DNA of 64,000 bases from Agromyces sp. CF514 (GCF_900113185.1 NZ_FOZD01000001.1:2232001-2296000); one strand, 5' to 3'. Numbered from the stretch's first letter, positions 1 through 9,012 are shown. The notes: generated by a model from the sequence alone, not told the origin. A program made the numbers and translations.

Positions 1-110
1 CCGAATCAGCATCAGTCTCAGCCATGCTCGCCTGCGTCGAACAATGCGAAACAGAAGCAGCAAACACACGCGACTACTTCGCACGCTACAACCCCAACCA
101 CCGCGACTAG
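1..110 (+). CDS. 3' end of an unidentified phage gene
   Basis: An open frame enters the window at its left edge and ends in TAG at 108-110. About 35 residues are visible, ending in YNPNHRD, with two cysteines (CVEQC). It runs in the same direction as the late genes and is followed by a 100-base gap before the HNH gene. No family is recognisable from so short a tail. It is a candidate for the last early or regulatory gene before the packaging module. Confidence 0.5.
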   Translation, partial: ESASVSAMLACVEQCETEAANTRDYFARYNPNHRD

Positions 111-210
111 GGGTGTGACAGCAGGGGCATACCAGGGCAGCGGACAACCGGGGGCAGAAGTGCCACCCCCATCCCTCACCCCACCAACAGCCAATAGGTG
201 GTGAACCATC

Positions 211-558
211 ATGCGTGTCTGCTCAGTACACGGATGCCCAACCATCTACGACAGCACATCCTCCCGCTGCCCCACCCACACCCGCATGGCGGACAAGGGT
301 AGGGGCACGGCAACTGAGCGAGGCTACACATCCAAAGGACACCAGCGCTTCCGTGATGCGGTACTCACACGAGACCCCATCTGTGTCCTATGTGGTGTAG
401 CCCAAGCCACCATCGCAGACCACCACCCACGCTCACGCAAAGAACTACTCGAGCTACACATGGACGCTAACGACCCACGGCACGGCAGAGGACTTTGCAA
501 GCACTGTCACGACACACAGACAGCACAACACCAACCCGGTGGCTGGCACACGCTCTGA
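211..558 (+). CDS. HNH endonuclease
   Basis: This 115-residue protein has a zinc-binding Cys pair near the N-terminus (CSVHGC), a CVLCG knuckle in the middle, an ADHH segment that supplies the catalytic histidine, and a C-terminal GLCKHCHDTQT segment with the second zinc pair and the final His. That is the HNH/McrA-type fold. A free-standing HNH gene directly before the terminase genes is typical of cos-packaging phages of the HK97 type, where it assists terminase in cutting concatemers; that role is inferred from position. The start is the ATG after an AGGTGG sequence. The codons are richer in A and C than those of the terminase genes. Confidence 0.85.
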   Translation: MRVCSVHGCPTIYDSTSSRCPTHTRMADKGRGTATERGYTSKGHQRFRDAVLTRDPICVLCGVAQATIADHHPRSRKELLELHMDANDPRHGRGLCKHCHDTQTAQHQPGGWHTL

Positions 559-663
559 CACCGCTCCGGGGTGCGCGTAGGGGTGGGGGGAGACCCTGGT
601 ACAACGCGTGCTACAGAACCGCCGGAGAGGTGATCGTCGGGTCTGTCAGGTCAAACATCTTCG

Positions 664-690
664 AGGCCCCCGCAATGGGGGCCCTTTTTC
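664..690 (+). terminator. Intrinsic terminator before terminase
   Basis: GGCCCCC pairs with GGGGGCC across a five-base loop (GCAAT) and is followed by CTTTTT. This is the clearest Rho-independent terminator in the window. It sits between the HNH gene and the small terminase gene and would separate the upstream transcript from the structural operon. Confidence 0.8.
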
Positions 691-721
691 ATGCCCGCGC
701 AATGCGGAATTGGAGGTTCTG

Positions 722-1165
722 ATGCCTAGTGGTGGACACGGTAATAGTGGTCCGGCGCGTGATCCGAATGCGTTGCGTCGGGATCGTGCTGATGATGGTG
801 CTTGGGTGACTTTGCCGACTGTTTTTGACGGTGATGCGCCGGCGTGGCCGCTCGAGTTGCTGACGGGGACTGAGTCGGCCCTTTGGGATGAGCTTTGGCT
901 CAAGCCGCAGGCTGCGATGTGGTCGAAGCTCGGTTTGAAGTTCCAGGTTGCGGCGTATGTGCGTGCGTACCTTGAGTCGGTTGAGCCGGGTGCTGTGAAC
1001 GGTTTGAAGACGGGTGTTCTTCGCATGGAGGCGGAGTTGGGTCTGTCGATTCCGGGGATGACTCGTCTCGGGTGGAAGTTCGCTGAGGATGAGGTTGCTG
1101 AGGTTCGGCAGGAAAAGCAGCGGGCGGTGAGCGCGCGGGACAGGTTGAGGGCTATCAATGGCTAA
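722..1165 (+). CDS. Terminase small subunit
   Basis: This 147-residue protein overlaps the large terminase gene by 8 bases and lies at the position of the DNA-recognition subunit of the packaging motor. The start at 722 is chosen because GGAGG lies five bases upstream, while the open frame further upstream runs through a terminator. The sequence has an N-terminal basic disordered stretch (PSGGHGNSG...RDR), a helical middle (AAMWSKLGLKFQVAAYVRAY) and a C-terminal Glu/Arg helix. Small terminases diverge strongly, so the call rests on position plus this architecture. Confidence 0.75.
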   Translation: MPSGGHGNSGPARDPNALRRDRADDGAWVTLPTVFDGDAPAWPLELLTGTESALWDELWLKPQAAMWSKLGLKFQVAAYVRAYLESVEPGAVNGLKTGVLRMEAELGLSIPGMTRLGWKFAEDEVAEVRQEKQRAVSARDRLRAING

Positions 1166-2771
1166 GCCGCTGATGGTTGCTGTTGAGTGGGTTGAGGCTC
1201 ACTGTGTCATCCCTGACCAGGATCACCGTGGGGAACCGTTTCTGCTGGGTGATGAGCAGTTGGCTTTCATGGCCAACCATTACCGGGTGAAGGACACCGC
1301 GCAGGTTGGTGAGAAGGCTCCCGCATTCGTGTACAGGCGTTCGCAGCTTGTGCGCGCACAGAAGTGGGGCAAGTCTCCGCTGGTCGCCGCGTTTGTGTGC
1401 GTTGAGGGTGTCGGGCCTGTGACGTTTGCCGGGTTCGCTCGTGGTGGTGAGGTGTATGACTGCCGCGACTATCGCTGCGGTTGCGGTTGGTCGTACGTGT
1501 ATGAGGCCGGCGAGCCGATGGGTTCGCCGTGGTCGTCGCCGCTTATCCAGATCACTGCGACGTCTGAGGATCAGACGGCGAACACGTATGACGCTTTGCG
1601 GCCGATGATTGAGCTCGGCCCGTTGTCGGATGTGATTCCGAAGACGGGTGAGGAGTTTATTCGTCTGCCTGGTGGTGGTCGCATTGATGCTGTGACGTCT
1701 GCGGCTACTTCACGTCTTGGTCAGCGCATCACGTTTGCTGTGCAGGATGAGACTGGTTTGTGGCTCGAGACCAATGGCGGTTGGAAGCTGTCGAAGAATC
1801 AGCGTCGTGGTCTTGCTGGTATGGGTGGTCGTTCGATTGAGACGACGAACTCGTGGAATCCGACTGAGAACAGTGTCGCTCAGCGGACGCACGAGTCGTT
1901 GGCGAAGGACATCAACAAGGACTTCCAGCAGCCCCCCGCCAACCTTGACTTCAAGAACAAGGCCGATCGCCGACGCATCTTCGAGATCAACTACGCGGCG
2001 GCTCCCTGGGTGTCCGTCGATGCTGTCGAGGCTGAGGCTTCGGAGTTGATGGAGACGGACGCTGCGGATGCGGAGCGGTTCTTCGGGAACCGGATTGTGG
2101 CCGGCTCGGGTGCATGGTTCGACATGGTGAAGTGGGCTGACCGTAAGGCGAAGGCTCCCGTCACGGTGTCGTTTCGGACGAAGGTGTGTCTGGGGTTCGA
2201 CGGTTCGGATAACAACGACCACACGGGTATCCGGTTGGAGACGTTGGGTCAGTATCAGTTCACGCCGACGTATGGTGCGGCGTCTTTGCCGACGTTGTGG
2301 GATCCGCGGAAGTGGTCTGGTCGTGTGCCTCGTGCGGAGGTGAACGCTGCTGTTGATGAGCTTGCGACACAGTTCGAGATTGTGCGTGCGTACTGTGACC
2401 CGCAGTTTTGGGAGACCGAGATTGACACTTGGGCGTCGAAGTATGGCGAGAAGGTGTTCATTAAGTGGCCGACGAACCGTATCGGTCAGATGTGGGCTTC
2501 TCTCGAGCGGTTCAAGACTGATGTGGGGAATGCGGAGTCGCCGTTCACGCATGACGGTGATGAGACGGTTGCCGCGCATATCCGGAATGCGGTGGTGCGT
2601 TCGCGTGCGATGAACAGTTTGACGAAGGAACGTCAGTACATCATCGGTAAGCCGGAGGAACACCAGAAGATCGACTACGCAATGTCGTCGGTGCTCGCCC
2701 ATGACGCGGTGATGGATGCCATTGCTGGTGGGGCGCTTGAGGAAGATCCAGACGAATACGTGTATTTCTGA
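1158..2771 (+). CDS. Terminase large subunit (packaging ATPase and nuclease)
   Basis: The 537-residue length is normal for TerL. A Walker A-like RAQKWGKS lies at about residues 66-73 and a Walker B-like FAVQDE follows near residue 195. The C-terminal half holds the RNase H-like nuclease acidic residues in LGFDGSD, AYCDPQF and the late KIDYAMS segment. The protein would drive DNA into the prohead and cut the concatemer. It is transcribed with terS (8-base overlap) and followed after 18 bases by the portal gene. Confidence 0.93.
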   Translation: MAKPLMVAVEWVEAHCVIPDQDHRGEPFLLGDEQLAFMANHYRVKDTAQVGEKAPAFVYRRSQLVRAQKWGKSPLVAAFVCVEGVGPVTFAGFARGGEVYDCRDYRCGCGWSYVYEAGEPMGSPWSSPLIQITATSEDQTANTYDALRPMIELGPLSDVIPKTGEEFIRLPGGGRIDAVTSAATSRLGQRITFAVQDETGLWLETNGGWKLSKNQRRGLAGMGGRSIETTNSWNPTENSVAQRTHESLAKDINKDFQQPPANLDFKNKADRRRIFEINYAAAPWVSVDAVEAEASELMETDAADAERFFGNRIVAGSGAWFDMVKWADRKAKAPVTVSFRTKVCLGFDGSDNNDHTGIRLETLGQYQFTPTYGAASLPTLWDPRKWSGRVPRAEVNAAVDELATQFEIVRAYCDPQFWETEIDTWASKYGEKVFIKWPTNRIGQMWASLERFKTDVGNAESPFTHDGDETVAAHIRNAVVRSRAMNSLTKERQYIIGKPEEHQKIDYAMSSVLAHDAVMDAIAGGALEEDPDEYVYF

Positions 2772-2789
2772 GACCTAGTTGGAGGCTCT

Positions 2790-4286
2790 ATGAGTGCCAC
2801 GGACGCCCTCCACATGGTGAACCGCCTGTATGCCCGCCTGAATGGTCGCCGGCCTGAGTTTGATCAGCGTGAACAGTATTACGAGGGCAATCAGCCTTTG
2901 ACGTTTGCGACTGAGGAGTGGAAGCGGGCGAATGCGTCCAGGTATGCCGATTTTTCGGATAACTGGTGTGGTTCGGTTGTTGATGCTGAGGCTGAGCGTC
3001 TGCGGTATACGGGTGTGAAGTTGGATGAGTCGACGTATGGGGATGCGGCGAAGAAGCTTCATGAGCAGTGGTTGTTGAACGAGATGGACATGCAGTCGTC
3101 GCAGGGGTTTGTGGCGTCTTTGACGTCGTCGCGGTCGTATGTGATTGTGTGGGCTGACCCGTTCACGCAGCAGCCGACGATCTCTTGGGAGCATGGCGCT
3201 GACGTTGAGATTGAGTATGACTGGGCTAACTCGAGGGTTCGTACGGCGGCGTTGAAGACGTGGGCTGATTCTGGGTTCGAGTATGCGACGTTGTACACGC
3301 CGAATTGGGTGTGGAAGTTTCAGCGGTTGCGGTCTCAGGCGCGTGTTGCGGAGGCGTCACAGGCGGATCAGTCGCGGGTGCGTAACGCGGGCTCTACGGG
3401 CGGCTGGGTGGCTCGTGAGGTGCATGGTGAGCCGTGGCCGTTGGTGAACCCGATGGGTGTTGTGCCTGTTGTGGAGTTCGCGAACCGTCCGACGTTGAAG
3501 GGTGACCCGCGGTCTGAGATTCAGGGTGTCATTCCGATGCAGAACGCGATCAACCTGTTGTGGGCGTACCTGTTTTTGGCTGCTGATTATGCGTCGATGC
3601 CGGCGCGTGTGGTGTTGCATCAGGGTCCGCCGAAGATGCCTGTCCTTGATTCTGAGGGTAAGCAGATTGGTGAGAAGGCTGTCGATATTAAGGATCTTGC
3701 TGAGAAGCGGCTCCTGTATTTGTCGGGTGCTGACACTGCGATTGATTCGTGGGAGTCTGCGAAGTTGGACGTCTTCACGGGGGTTATTGAGAAGGCGGTC
3801 GGGCATATTGCGGCTCAGACGCGTACGCCTCCGACGTATCTGGTGTCGACGGCGGGCATGTCGAATGTGAACGGCGAGGGGTTGAAGGCTTCCGAGATTG
3901 GGTTGGTGAAGAAGTCGCTCGAGTTCCAGTCGTTTGCGTCGCCTGCGATTCGTGAGGTGTACCGGCTGGTTGCGTTGGTGTTGGGTGACCAGTCGTTGGC
4001 GCAGGCCGCACGTTTGGCGACGGTCACTTGGGCTAACCCGGAGATTCGTTCTGAGGCGCAGCTTGCGGATGCCTTGTTGAAGAAGAAGCAGCTTGGTTAC
4101 CCGCTCGAGTACCTGATGGAAGTTGACGGGTTGGACCCGGTCGATATTGCGCGGGTGTTGAAGATGCGTGAGGAAGAGCTGAATGACCCGCAGATTGCGG
4201 CTGCCATGAGGGGGCTTGATGATTCCTCAGGCGGCTCAGGATCAGTACCGTCGTCAGCAGGTAGTGGCGGGGGCGACGGCAGCTAG
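2790..4286 (+). CDS. Portal protein (SPP1 gp6-like)
   Basis: The protein has 498 residues and lies directly after TerL. Features match the SPP1 gp6 family: an N-terminal helical wing, a central domain with GVVPVVEFANRP, and the long clip/stem helices with NAINLLWAYLFLAADYASMP. It forms the dodecameric vertex through which DNA enters and leaves. The C-terminus is a low-complexity Gly/Ser tail. A GGAGG Shine-Dalgarno precedes the ATG. The last 68 bases overlap the next gene in another frame. Confidence 0.9.
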   Translation: MSATDALHMVNRLYARLNGRRPEFDQREQYYEGNQPLTFATEEWKRANASRYADFSDNWCGSVVDAEAERLRYTGVKLDESTYGDAAKKLHEQWLLNEMDMQSSQGFVASLTSSRSYVIVWADPFTQQPTISWEHGADVEIEYDWANSRVRTAALKTWADSGFEYATLYTPNWVWKFQRLRSQARVAEASQADQSRVRNAGSTGGWVAREVHGEPWPLVNPMGVVPVVEFANRPTLKGDPRSEIQGVIPMQNAINLLWAYLFLAADYASMPARVVLHQGPPKMPVLDSEGKQIGEKAVDIKDLAEKRLLYLSGADTAIDSWESAKLDVFTGVIEKAVGHIAAQTRTPPTYLVSTAGMSNVNGEGLKASEIGLVKKSLEFQSFASPAIREVYRLVALVLGDQSLAQAARLATVTWANPEIRSEAQLADALLKKKQLGYPLEYLMEVDGLDPVDIARVLKMREEELNDPQIAAAMRGLDDSSGGSGSVPSSAGSGGGDGS

Positions 4287-5103
4287 CGTCAAGAAGTTGT
4301 GGCGGACACTCGGGGACGATTTCTCGAATGACTGGGTGTACGCCCGCCCTCGCGTTCTTGCGGTGGTGCAGCAGGGGCGTGATGCGGCTGTTCGTTTGGC
4401 GGCACCGTATACGGCTGCTGTGTTGGTGGAGACGGATCAGGTTGCGTCTGGTGTGGGCGAGATTAATCCCACCCGGTTCACGGTGGCTGCCCCGGATGGT
4501 CGTCCGATGGGTTCTCTTCTGGATGAGTCGGTCATCGCGACGAAGGTTGCGGTGAAGCAGGGCACATCCGTCGATGAGGCGTTGCAGTCGGGTGGTTCGC
4601 ATCTGATCCGTGACGTTCTGACCGTGTTGGCGGATACTCGCCGGCAGGTGTATTCGGCGGACATCACGCAGCGTCCTGGCGTTGCCGGGTATACGCGGAT
4701 GCTGAATACGCCTTCGTGCTCGAGGTGCGTCATGTTGGCGGGTCGCTGGTACCGGTGGTCTCAGGGATTCCAGCGGCATCCGCGGTGCGATTGCATGCAC
4801 ATTCCGTCGTCGGAGAACCGTGCGGGTGATTTCCGTACGGACCCTCAGGCGTACTTCGACTCACTGTCCGGGGCCGAGCAGGATCGTGTGTTCACGAAGC
4901 ATGGTGCTCAGGCGATCCGTGACGGCGCGGACATGAACCGTGTCGAGAACGTGCGCCTGCGTGGCCTTGGTACTGAGACGTCTCACCGGAAGTTCGGCAC
5001 CCCGTACCGGTTGACGGTCGACGACATCTACAGGAATGCGGGTACGCGTGCCGACGCGATCCGTCTCCTCACTATGGAGGGCTTTATCCGCCCGTCCGTT
5101 TGA
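4219..5103 (+). CDS. MuF-like minor head protein
   Basis: About 294 residues. The C-terminal half carries the MuF/SPP1 gp7 signature: a CSRC pair, then RWYRW, then HPRCDCMHIP. MuF proteins bind the portal and help head assembly and DNA delivery. The ATG at 4219 is preferred over the adjacent TTG at 4216 because GAGGGGG lies at a usable distance. The gene overlaps the portal gene by 68 bases, which suggests translational coupling. No toxin domain is fused to the C-terminus. Confidence 0.8.
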   Translation: MIPQAAQDQYRRQQVVAGATAASVKKLWRTLGDDFSNDWVYARPRVLAVVQQGRDAAVRLAAPYTAAVLVETDQVASGVGEINPTRFTVAAPDGRPMGSLLDESVIATKVAVKQGTSVDEALQSGGSHLIRDVLTVLADTRRQVYSADITQRPGVAGYTRMLNTPSCSRCVMLAGRWYRWSQGFQRHPRCDCMHIPSSENRAGDFRTDPQAYFDSLSGAEQDRVFTKHGAQAIRDGADMNRVENVRLRGLGTETSHRKFGTPYRLTVDDIYRNAGTRADAIRLLTMEGFIRPSV

Positions 5104-5106
5104 CTT

Positions 5107-5140
5107 CCCGCTCCTCGCGGGACAGGCCGCGCAACGCGGC
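5107..5140 (+). promoter_or_regulatory. Tandem RNA hairpins between MuF and scaffold genes
   Basis: Two adjacent stem-loops are visible. CCCGC pairs with GCGGG at 5107-5121, and GCCGCG pairs with CGCGGC at 5126-5140 across the loop CAA. Neither is followed by a T run, so they are not intrinsic terminators. They could protect or process the mRNA so that scaffold and capsid are made in larger amounts; this is inference. Confidence 0.4.
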
Positions 5141-5164
5141 AACCAACCAACTAGGAGCAATTCC

Positions 5165-5776
5165 ATGTCGGAAGAAATCGTCGACCCTGTCGACACTGAA
5201 ATTGTTGAGACCCCTGCTGATGGTGAGGCGCCTATTGAGGGTGCTGATGCTCTTGGTGATGCGGGGAAGAAGGCTCTCGACGCGATGAAGGCGGAGCGCA
5301 AGGCTGCGAATGATCGTGCGAAGGCTGCTGAGGCTAGGGCTGCTGAACTGGCTGCGAAGCTTGAGGGCCGTGAGGCTGAGCATGCTGCGGAGCAGGAGCG
5401 TCAGCGGGCGAAGGATGACGCGTTGGCTGCGGCTAACAAGCGGATCCTTGCCGCGCAGCTCAAGCTCGAGGCGAAGGGGAAGCTCGCGGACGTGTCCGAT
5501 GCGCTCCTGAACATCAATCTTGACGATTTTGAAGTGTCGGATGACGGCGATGTCGATTCTGACGCGCTGCTCGCTGCGATCGACGACCTGTTGGCACGCA
5601 AACCGCATCTTGCTGCGGATAAGCGCCGTTTCGATGGTGCCGCGGATCAGGGTGCGCAGGTGCCGCAGCGTCTCACGCAGTTGTCGGCTGCGGATCTCGA
5701 AAACATGTCTCTCGCTGAGGTGAACCAGGCACGCCGTGAAGGGCGTTTGAACCGGGCTCTCGGCATCGATTCTTAA
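5165..5776 (+). CDS. Capsid scaffolding protein
   Basis: This 203-residue, very acidic protein has a long Ala/Glu/Lys/Arg coiled coil (around AMKAERKAANDRAKAAEARA, residues about 40-115) and sits directly before the major capsid gene. That composition and position define phage scaffolds, which guide prohead assembly and then leave. The start is the ATG at 5165 behind AGGAG. No protease domain is present here or nearby, so the scaffold is probably expelled or removed by an unseen activity. The C-terminus (ARREGRLNRALG) is basic, as expected for capsid binding. Confidence 0.8.
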   Translation: MSEEIVDPVDTEIVETPADGEAPIEGADALGDAGKKALDAMKAERKAANDRAKAAEARAAELAAKLEGREAEHAAEQERQRAKDDALAAANKRILAAQLKLEAKGKLADVSDALLNINLDDFEVSDDGDVDSDALLAAIDDLLARKPHLAADKRRFDGAADQGAQVPQRLTQLSAADLENMSLAEVNQARREGRLNRALGIDS

Positions 5777-5795
5777 AGAAAGGCGGTAGCCGCTA

Positions 5796-6614
5796 ATGGC
5801 TATTACCAACTTCATTCCTACGGTGTGGGATGCCGCTCTTCTTGAGCGTTTCAACACCTCGAACATTCTGATTCCGGCGTTGAACCACCAGTACGAGGGT
5901 GTTCTTTCGGCTGGTAACACGGTGAAGATCACCGCTGTTACGACTCCGACGATCGTTGACTATGCTGCGGCTTCGCGTGTGATCACGCCGGCTCAGATGT
6001 CGGACACGACTCAGTCGTTGGTCATCAACCAGGAGAAGGCGTTCTCGTTCATCGTTGATGACATTGACCGGGTGCAGTCGGCTGGTTCGTTTGAGCCTGT
6101 CACCCGTGATGCTGGTGCTGCGCTTGCTGAGGATGCTGAGGCGACCGTTATTGCGGCGCTTAAGGCGAACGGCACTTCGGCTGGTACTGGGGCGATCACG
6201 ACCGCTGACCTTGCGTATGCGGCTGTTGTGTCGATCCGTCAGAACCTTGTGAAGGCGAACGTTCCCTCGTCCGACCGTATCCTTGCGGTTTCGCCCGAGT
6301 TTGCGTCGCTGTTGCTCGGTTCGGCGTCGAAGCTGACCAGCTTTGACCCGGTGGGTGACCAGCCCATCCGTAACGGTGTCCTCGGTCGTCTCCTCGGCTT
6401 CACGGTCGTTGAGCACCCGCAGCTCACCCACACGTCGAACCGTCCTGCGGCTATCGGCTTCCACGCCCCTTCGGTGGCGTATGTCGGTCAGATCCAGAAG
6501 ACCGAGGCTGGTCGTATGGAGAACAAGTTCGCTGACTACATCCGTGGTCTGAACGTGTACGGCACGAAGGTTCTGCGCGCTACGTCGGTGCAGACCTACC
6601 TGCCTGCTTCCTAA
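5796..6614 (+). CDS. Major capsid protein (HK97 fold)
   Basis: This 272-residue protein follows the scaffold gene. The N-terminal FIPTVWDAALLERFN, the middle VDDIDRVQ followed by an Ala-rich spine helix (AGAALAEDAEATVIAALKAN), and the C-terminal SVAYVGQIQKTEAGR fit the compact HK97-fold coat proteins common in actinophages. It needs no cleaved N-terminal delta domain because a separate scaffold is encoded. The ribosome binding site is weak (AGAAAGG) and sits next to a small GCGG/CCGC hairpin. Confidence 0.88.
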   Translation: MAITNFIPTVWDAALLERFNTSNILIPALNHQYEGVLSAGNTVKITAVTTPTIVDYAAASRVITPAQMSDTTQSLVINQEKAFSFIVDDIDRVQSAGSFEPVTRDAGAALAEDAEATVIAALKANGTSAGTGAITTADLAYAAVVSIRQNLVKANVPSSDRILAVSPEFASLLLGSASKLTSFDPVGDQPIRNGVLGRLLGFTVVEHPQLTHTSNRPAAIGFHAPSVAYVGQIQKTEAGRMENKFADYIRGLNVYGTKVLRATSVQTYLPAS

Positions 6615-6623
6615 GGAGTAACG

Positions 6624-7184
6624 GTGGACGCATTCGCAACGTTTCAGGATCTTGAGGCCCGGTTGAATCGGGTCTTTTCTGTTGATGAGCAGGAGTGGAT
6701 CACGACGCTGTTGGAGGATGCGTCCACCTATCTTCGTGAGGATGTTATTGGGTTGCAGGTGTTCCCGCAGTCGACGGTGACGTTTACTGCGTGGCCGTCG
6801 AATGGTGAGGTTGTTTTGCCTCAGCAGCCTGTGGTTGGTGCGCCGACTGTGTTTGTTGGTGCGACTGAGATTGGGTTTGTGCTTCGTGATGGCGTGTTGT
6901 TTGTTGACACGGATGATGAGGTGACGGTCACGTTCACGTATGGGTATGCGTCGGCTCCTGAGGGGTTGAAGCGTTGGGCGTGTGTGTTGGTGTCGCAGGC
7001 GTTGATTCCGCTTGAGCTGAATTTGGGTTTGACGGTTGGCGGGTTGTCGTCGGTTGCTTTGGATGATTTCAAGGCTGCGTTTGCTGATGGTGGCGAGGGG
7101 ACGGGCATGAGCCTGTCTGACCGGAATGTGGCTTTGATTCGCCGGCAGTACTCCACGGATGTTCATGTGGGGGGTACGCGGTGA
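6624..7184 (+). CDS. Head-tail connector (gp6-like adaptor)
   Basis: This 186-residue protein starts at GTG behind AAGGAG, nine bases after the capsid stop. An N-terminal helix pair (ATFQDLEARLNRVFS, WITTLLEDASTYLRED) is followed by a beta-rich insert and a C-terminal LKRWACVLVSQAL helix. This matches the HK97 gp6 / SPP1 gp15 adaptor that docks under the portal. It overlaps the next gene by four bases (GTGA). Confidence 0.78.
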   Translation: MDAFATFQDLEARLNRVFSVDEQEWITTLLEDASTYLREDVIGLQVFPQSTVTFTAWPSNGEVVLPQQPVVGAPTVFVGATEIGFVLRDGVLFVDTDDEVTVTFTYGYASAPEGLKRWACVLVSQALIPLELNLGLTVGGLSSVALDDFKAAFADGGEGTGMSLSDRNVALIRRQYSTDVHVGGTR

Positions 7185-7567
7185 GCATTGTTGCTGGTGC
7201 GCAGGCGTGGGGGCAGGCGCTCGCGGAGTCTCTGATGGTCGACACGGTTCTGATTCGTCGTAAGGGGCCGAAGGTTTTGAATCCGTCGACTGGTGAGCTC
7301 GAGTTCACATGGTCGACGATCTACAGCGGCAAGTGTCGTCTGGTGTTGCGTTCGGGTGTTGTGCGTGATGTTGATGCGCAGTCTCAGCTTCTGGCGGTGC
7401 AGGGTCCGCGTCTGGATGTGCCTGTTGCGGGTACGTCTGGGGTGCGTGCGGATGATGAGTTCACGATTACGGCGGGTGAGACGGCTGGTGTTACGGGTCG
7501 TGTTGCTGGCCGGTTTGATCAGTCGTTGAAGTCTGCCCGACGTCTGCCGGTCGAGGTTTGGAGCTGA
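7181..7567 (+). CDS. Head-tail stopper (DUF6093-like)
   Basis: This 128-residue beta-barrel-like protein starts at GTG in a four-base overlap with the adaptor gene. Its order after the adaptor and before the gp10-like protein is the usual place of the stopper that plugs the portal until injection. SGKCRLVLRSG and the string of short beta segments ending in RLPVEVW fit the actinophage DUF6093 type. The call rests mainly on order and size. Confidence 0.68.
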   Translation: MSIVAGAQAWGQALAESLMVDTVLIRRKGPKVLNPSTGELEFTWSTIYSGKCRLVLRSGVVRDVDAQSQLLAVQGPRLDVPVAGTSGVRADDEFTITAGETAGVTGRVAGRFDQSLKSARRLPVEVWS

Positions 7568-7568
7568 C

Positions 7569-7970
7569 ATGGGTGACGGTTTCAGCTTCGATTTCGACGA
7601 GGTGACGAAGTTGGCCGCGGATCTTGGTAGGGCTCCTGCGAAGGCTGCTCCGAAGATCATTGCTGCGGTTGAGGCTACGGCGATTGCGGTTCGGGATGAC
7701 TGGCGTGAGCCGTTGTCTGGGTCGGAGCATGTGCCGGGTGGTGCTGGGACTGTGACGCACGAGTTGCGGGGCGCCGCTTCTGCGATCACTGGCATGTCGG
7801 CTGTGACGGCGGAGATCGGTCCGGTTTTGCGTGGCCAGGGTCCGCTTGTCGGCATGCTCGAGTACGGCACTCCGAAGACTGGTGCGCGGGGCTTTGGTGC
7901 TGAGGCGTTGTTCCGTAATCAGCAGAAGTTTGAGGACGCGATTAACGAGGCGGGGGAGATTGAGCTATGA
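7569..7970 (+). CDS. HK97 gp10-like tail completion protein
   Basis: A 133-residue protein with an N-terminal helix (FDEVTKLAADLGRAPAKAAP), a long helix ending in DDWREPL, and a GMLEYGTPKTGARGF loop near the C-terminus. The EYGT loop is characteristic of the HK97 gp10 family, whose members complete the head-tail joint. One base separates it from the stopper gene and it overlaps the next gene by four bases. Confidence 0.78.
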   Translation: MGDGFSFDFDEVTKLAADLGRAPAKAAPKIIAAVEATAIAVRDDWREPLSGSEHVPGGAGTVTHELRGAASAITGMSAVTAEIGPVLRGQGPLVGMLEYGTPKTGARGFGAEALFRNQQKFEDAINEAGEIEL

Positions 7971-8374
7971 CTGCTGAACTCCATCACGCGGCGATCATGG
8001 CCCGTATTCGTGCTGATTCACAGTTGACGGCGACGACGTACGAGTTGGGTGAGGTTCCGGATCCTGCACCGTCACGGTATGTGGTTGTGCAGTCGGATTT
8101 GGGGCAGCGTTCTCAGGCGCGTTTTAGTGGCGGCAAGGTTGGCCTTCTGACGCGGCATTACGTGTATTGCGTGGGGATGGTTGCGTCTCAGGCGCGTTGG
8201 GTTGGTGGGCGTATCGAAGCCCAGCTGCTCGACTACCAGCTCACTGTTACGGGCCGGAATGTTCGCAAGCCGGCCGAGTGGTATGCCCGCCCCGTCATCC
8301 TCGACAAGGATGGCCCGTTCCCTTTGCCGTTCGGTGTGATCGTGTTCGACCTTTACTCGGAACCATCTGCCTGA
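7967..8374 (+). CDS. Tail terminator protein
   Basis: A 135-residue protein beginning with a helix (ELHHAAIMARIRAD) and containing PSRYVVVQSDLG and a final VIVFDLYSEP strand. Size, position between gp10-like protein and major tail protein, and the fold pattern agree with the gpU/DUF3168-type terminator that caps the tail tube. It ends the connector transcript, 18 bases before a terminator hairpin. Confidence 0.7.
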   Translation: MTAELHHAAIMARIRADSQLTATTYELGEVPDPAPSRYVVVQSDLGQRSQARFSGGKVGLLTRHYVYCVGMVASQARWVGGRIEAQLLDYQLTVTGRNVRKPAEWYARPVILDKDGPFPLPFGVIVFDLYSEPSA

Positions 8375-8392
8375 CCCGAACTACTTAGAGAG

Positions 8393-8414
8393 CCCCGCCC
8401 TTGTGCGGGGTTTT
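8393..8414 (+). terminator. Intrinsic terminator after the connector genes
   Basis: CCCCGC pairs with GCGGGG across CCTTGT and is followed directly by TTTT. It lies between the tail terminator gene and the major tail gene and could lower read-through or define the 3' end of the head transcript. Confidence 0.7.
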
Positions 8415-8497
8415 CGCATTTAAGCGACCCGCCAAACCCGGTGGGTAACCCGGTCCTGCGGGTCTCCTGCCAGGACTCGATCTAGAAGGAGAAACGT

Positions 8498-9004
8498 ATG
8501 CCCGCAGAAACTGTCCCGGCATCTACCCAGTCCGATGGTAAATGGCGGATTACGACGGTCCCGATCGGTTCGAACGCGCTCAGCGTTGCGATTCTGAATG
8601 GTGCCACGTCGAAGCCCATCACGTACGGTCTGACCGCTGACGGTTGGAACTACAGCAAGACGCAGGCGACCGTTGAGGACAAGCGTCTGACCCTGATCGC
8701 GAACCTTGCCCGTCCGGGTAAGACGACTGAGACGTGGGAGGTCAAGTGTGTTGAGTCGGCTGTTGCTGACACGGCGGATGCGATCTTCTCGGCTCTCGCA
8801 ATCTCGGGTGCGACGATCCAGCTCAACGTGCGTCGTGCTGTTGACAATGCGACGACTCACACGATCGGTCAGATTGCTGACATTCACACGGTCGTTGTTG
8901 GTACGCGTCGCCCGCAGGCACCTGTTGAGAACGGTGTCGACACGGTTGCGTACACGTTGTACCCGGTTTTGCCGACTGTGAACGGTGGCGTTCTGGTCGC
9001 GTAA
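8498..9004 (+). CDS. Major tail tube protein
   Basis: A 168-residue beta-rich protein (WRITTVPIG, TWEVKCVE, THTIGQIADIH, VAYTLYPVLP) with a GAAGGAGAA ribosome binding site. It lies between terminators, directly before the two tail assembly chaperones, which is the invariant place of the tail tube gene in siphoviruses. Flanking hairpins on both sides suggest a separately stabilised abundant mRNA. Confidence 0.83.
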   Translation: MPAETVPASTQSDGKWRITTVPIGSNALSVAILNGATSKPITYGLTADGWNYSKTQATVEDKRLTLIANLARPGKTTETWEVKCVESAVADTADAIFSALAISGATIQLNVRRAVDNATTHTIGQIADIHTVVVGTRRPQAPVENGVDTVAYTLYPVLPTVNGGVLVA

Positions 9005-9012
9005 ATGAGACG

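Noticed and set aside
1-700. Left prophage end, second att copy or cos site in the first 700 bases
   Set aside because: No match to the tRNA-His 3' half was seen; the gap before terS holds a terminator but no recognisable cos structure.
5793-7166. A 457-codon minus-strand frame over the capsid and connector genes
   Set aside because: Shadow of the capsid and adaptor genes; no ribosome site and no recognisable domain.
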